5,550 nucleotides of DNA from an uncultured Spirochaetales bacterium (GTDB lineage: Bacteria > Spirochaetota > Spirochaetia > Sphaerochaetales > Sphaerochaetaceae). The position numbers were made by a program, and so were the translations under genes. Position 1 is the stretch's first letter; each line of letters begins with the position of its first letter. Shown piece after piece: positions 5,368 to 5,550 of the stretch. Location of the stretch: assembly GCA_934276485.1 (NCBI GenBank), contig CAKQTE010000005.1:1-5550 (forward strand), given 5' to 3'. The notes under the pieces are model-generated. The model was not told the origin of the DNA. It was given only the letters and a program-made list of their open reading frames with translations, and made no database searches.

Positions 5368-5408
5368 AAGCCAGGATTTGATAGCATTCAAGTTCTGGCT
5401 TTTTCTTT
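5368..5408 (+). terminator. Terminator of the antiporter gene
   Basis: AAGCCAGGA (5368-5376) pairs with TTCTGGCTT (5393-5401), nine pairs with one G-T, followed by a run of T to about 5408. It starts 24 bases after the stop codon. The T-tract is on the plus strand; the minus strand lacks one after the hairpin, so it serves the antiporter rather than the opposing AT-hook gene. It matches the tRNA terminator in design. Confidence 0.85.
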
Positions 5409-5448
5409 AACAATTACATATATATTAAAACTTCCCCAATTTATTGTA

Positions 5449-5550
5449 CTATAGAGTCTCTGAAACAGGATTCTTTCTAGGTCTACCTCTCTTTTTCTTT
5501 GGTGCACTTGGATCAGGAAGAGGCTTGGTTCTCTTTCTTCCTCTCTTCTT
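5449..5550 (-). CDS. C-terminal end of an AT-hook protein, cut by the right edge
   Basis: Only the last 33 codons are inside the window, ending at TAG 5451-5449. The tail contains KKRGRKRTKPLPDP and then KKKRGRPRKNPVSETL. RGRPRK is a canonical AT-hook, a short peptide that binds the minor groove of AT-rich DNA; RGRKR is a looser copy about 18 residues before it. The tail is almost all Lys, Arg and Pro, so it is probably disordered and DNA- or nucleic-acid-binding. The main domain lies outside the window; such tails occur on HU-like proteins and other DNA-binding factors, and I cannot choose. The gene converges on the antiporter, with the terminator at 5368-5408 in the gap between them. Confidence 0.7.
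   Translation of the reverse strand, partial: KKRGRKRTKPLPDPSAPKKKRGRPRKNPVSETL

Overview
The window is a compact, AT-rich bacterial chromosome segment with short gaps and genes on both strands. Short leaders, AGGAG/AGGGA ribosome sites, sigma70-type promoters and hairpin/T-tract terminators all fit a bacterium. The IF-1 sequence, ending in GRIVYRER, and a free-standing infA next to an Smr gene look most like a low-GC spirochaete to me. That is an impression from family knowledge, not a proven assignment. UGA is used as a stop and tryptophans are TGG, so the standard code applies.

Layout. Bases 1-254 (minus) look like the decayed remains of a coding sequence that runs off the left edge. A strong promoter (248-276) drives infA (307-525, plus). 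infA is tail-to-tail with a minus-strand operon: a CBS-CBS-ACT protein (1904-2545), then a repeat-rich Smr-domain protein (522-1904). The two operon genes overlap by one base. The infA terminator lies inside the 3' end of the Smr gene. Divergent from this operon is tRNA-Arg(CCT) (2635-2706), with a near-ideal promoter and its own terminator. Next, on the plus strand, comes an ATPase fused to a DUF234/PD-(D/E)XK-like C-terminus (2853-4265), preceded by a dense cluster of TCAAAT/ATTTGA half-sites. Then follow a gap with nested palindromes, a calcium/sodium antiporter (4376-5344) and a terminator. The tail of an AT-hook protein enters from the right edge on the minus strand (5449-5550).

How the genes relate. 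Most are independent housekeeping units: translation initiation, a tRNA, cation exchange. The Smr and CBS-ACT genes are probably translationally coupled, with the same AGGGAA-type ribosome site before each. The ATPase stands alone and looks like an accessory gene.

Points of most interest: a six-copy SFxDILxxFE motif and a duplicated 38-residue module in the long N-terminal region of the Smr protein; the infA terminator encoded antisense to the conserved end of the Smr domain; the palindrome array and possible leaderless start of the ATPase; and two look-alike terminators about 2.7 kb apart with a compensatory base-pair change.
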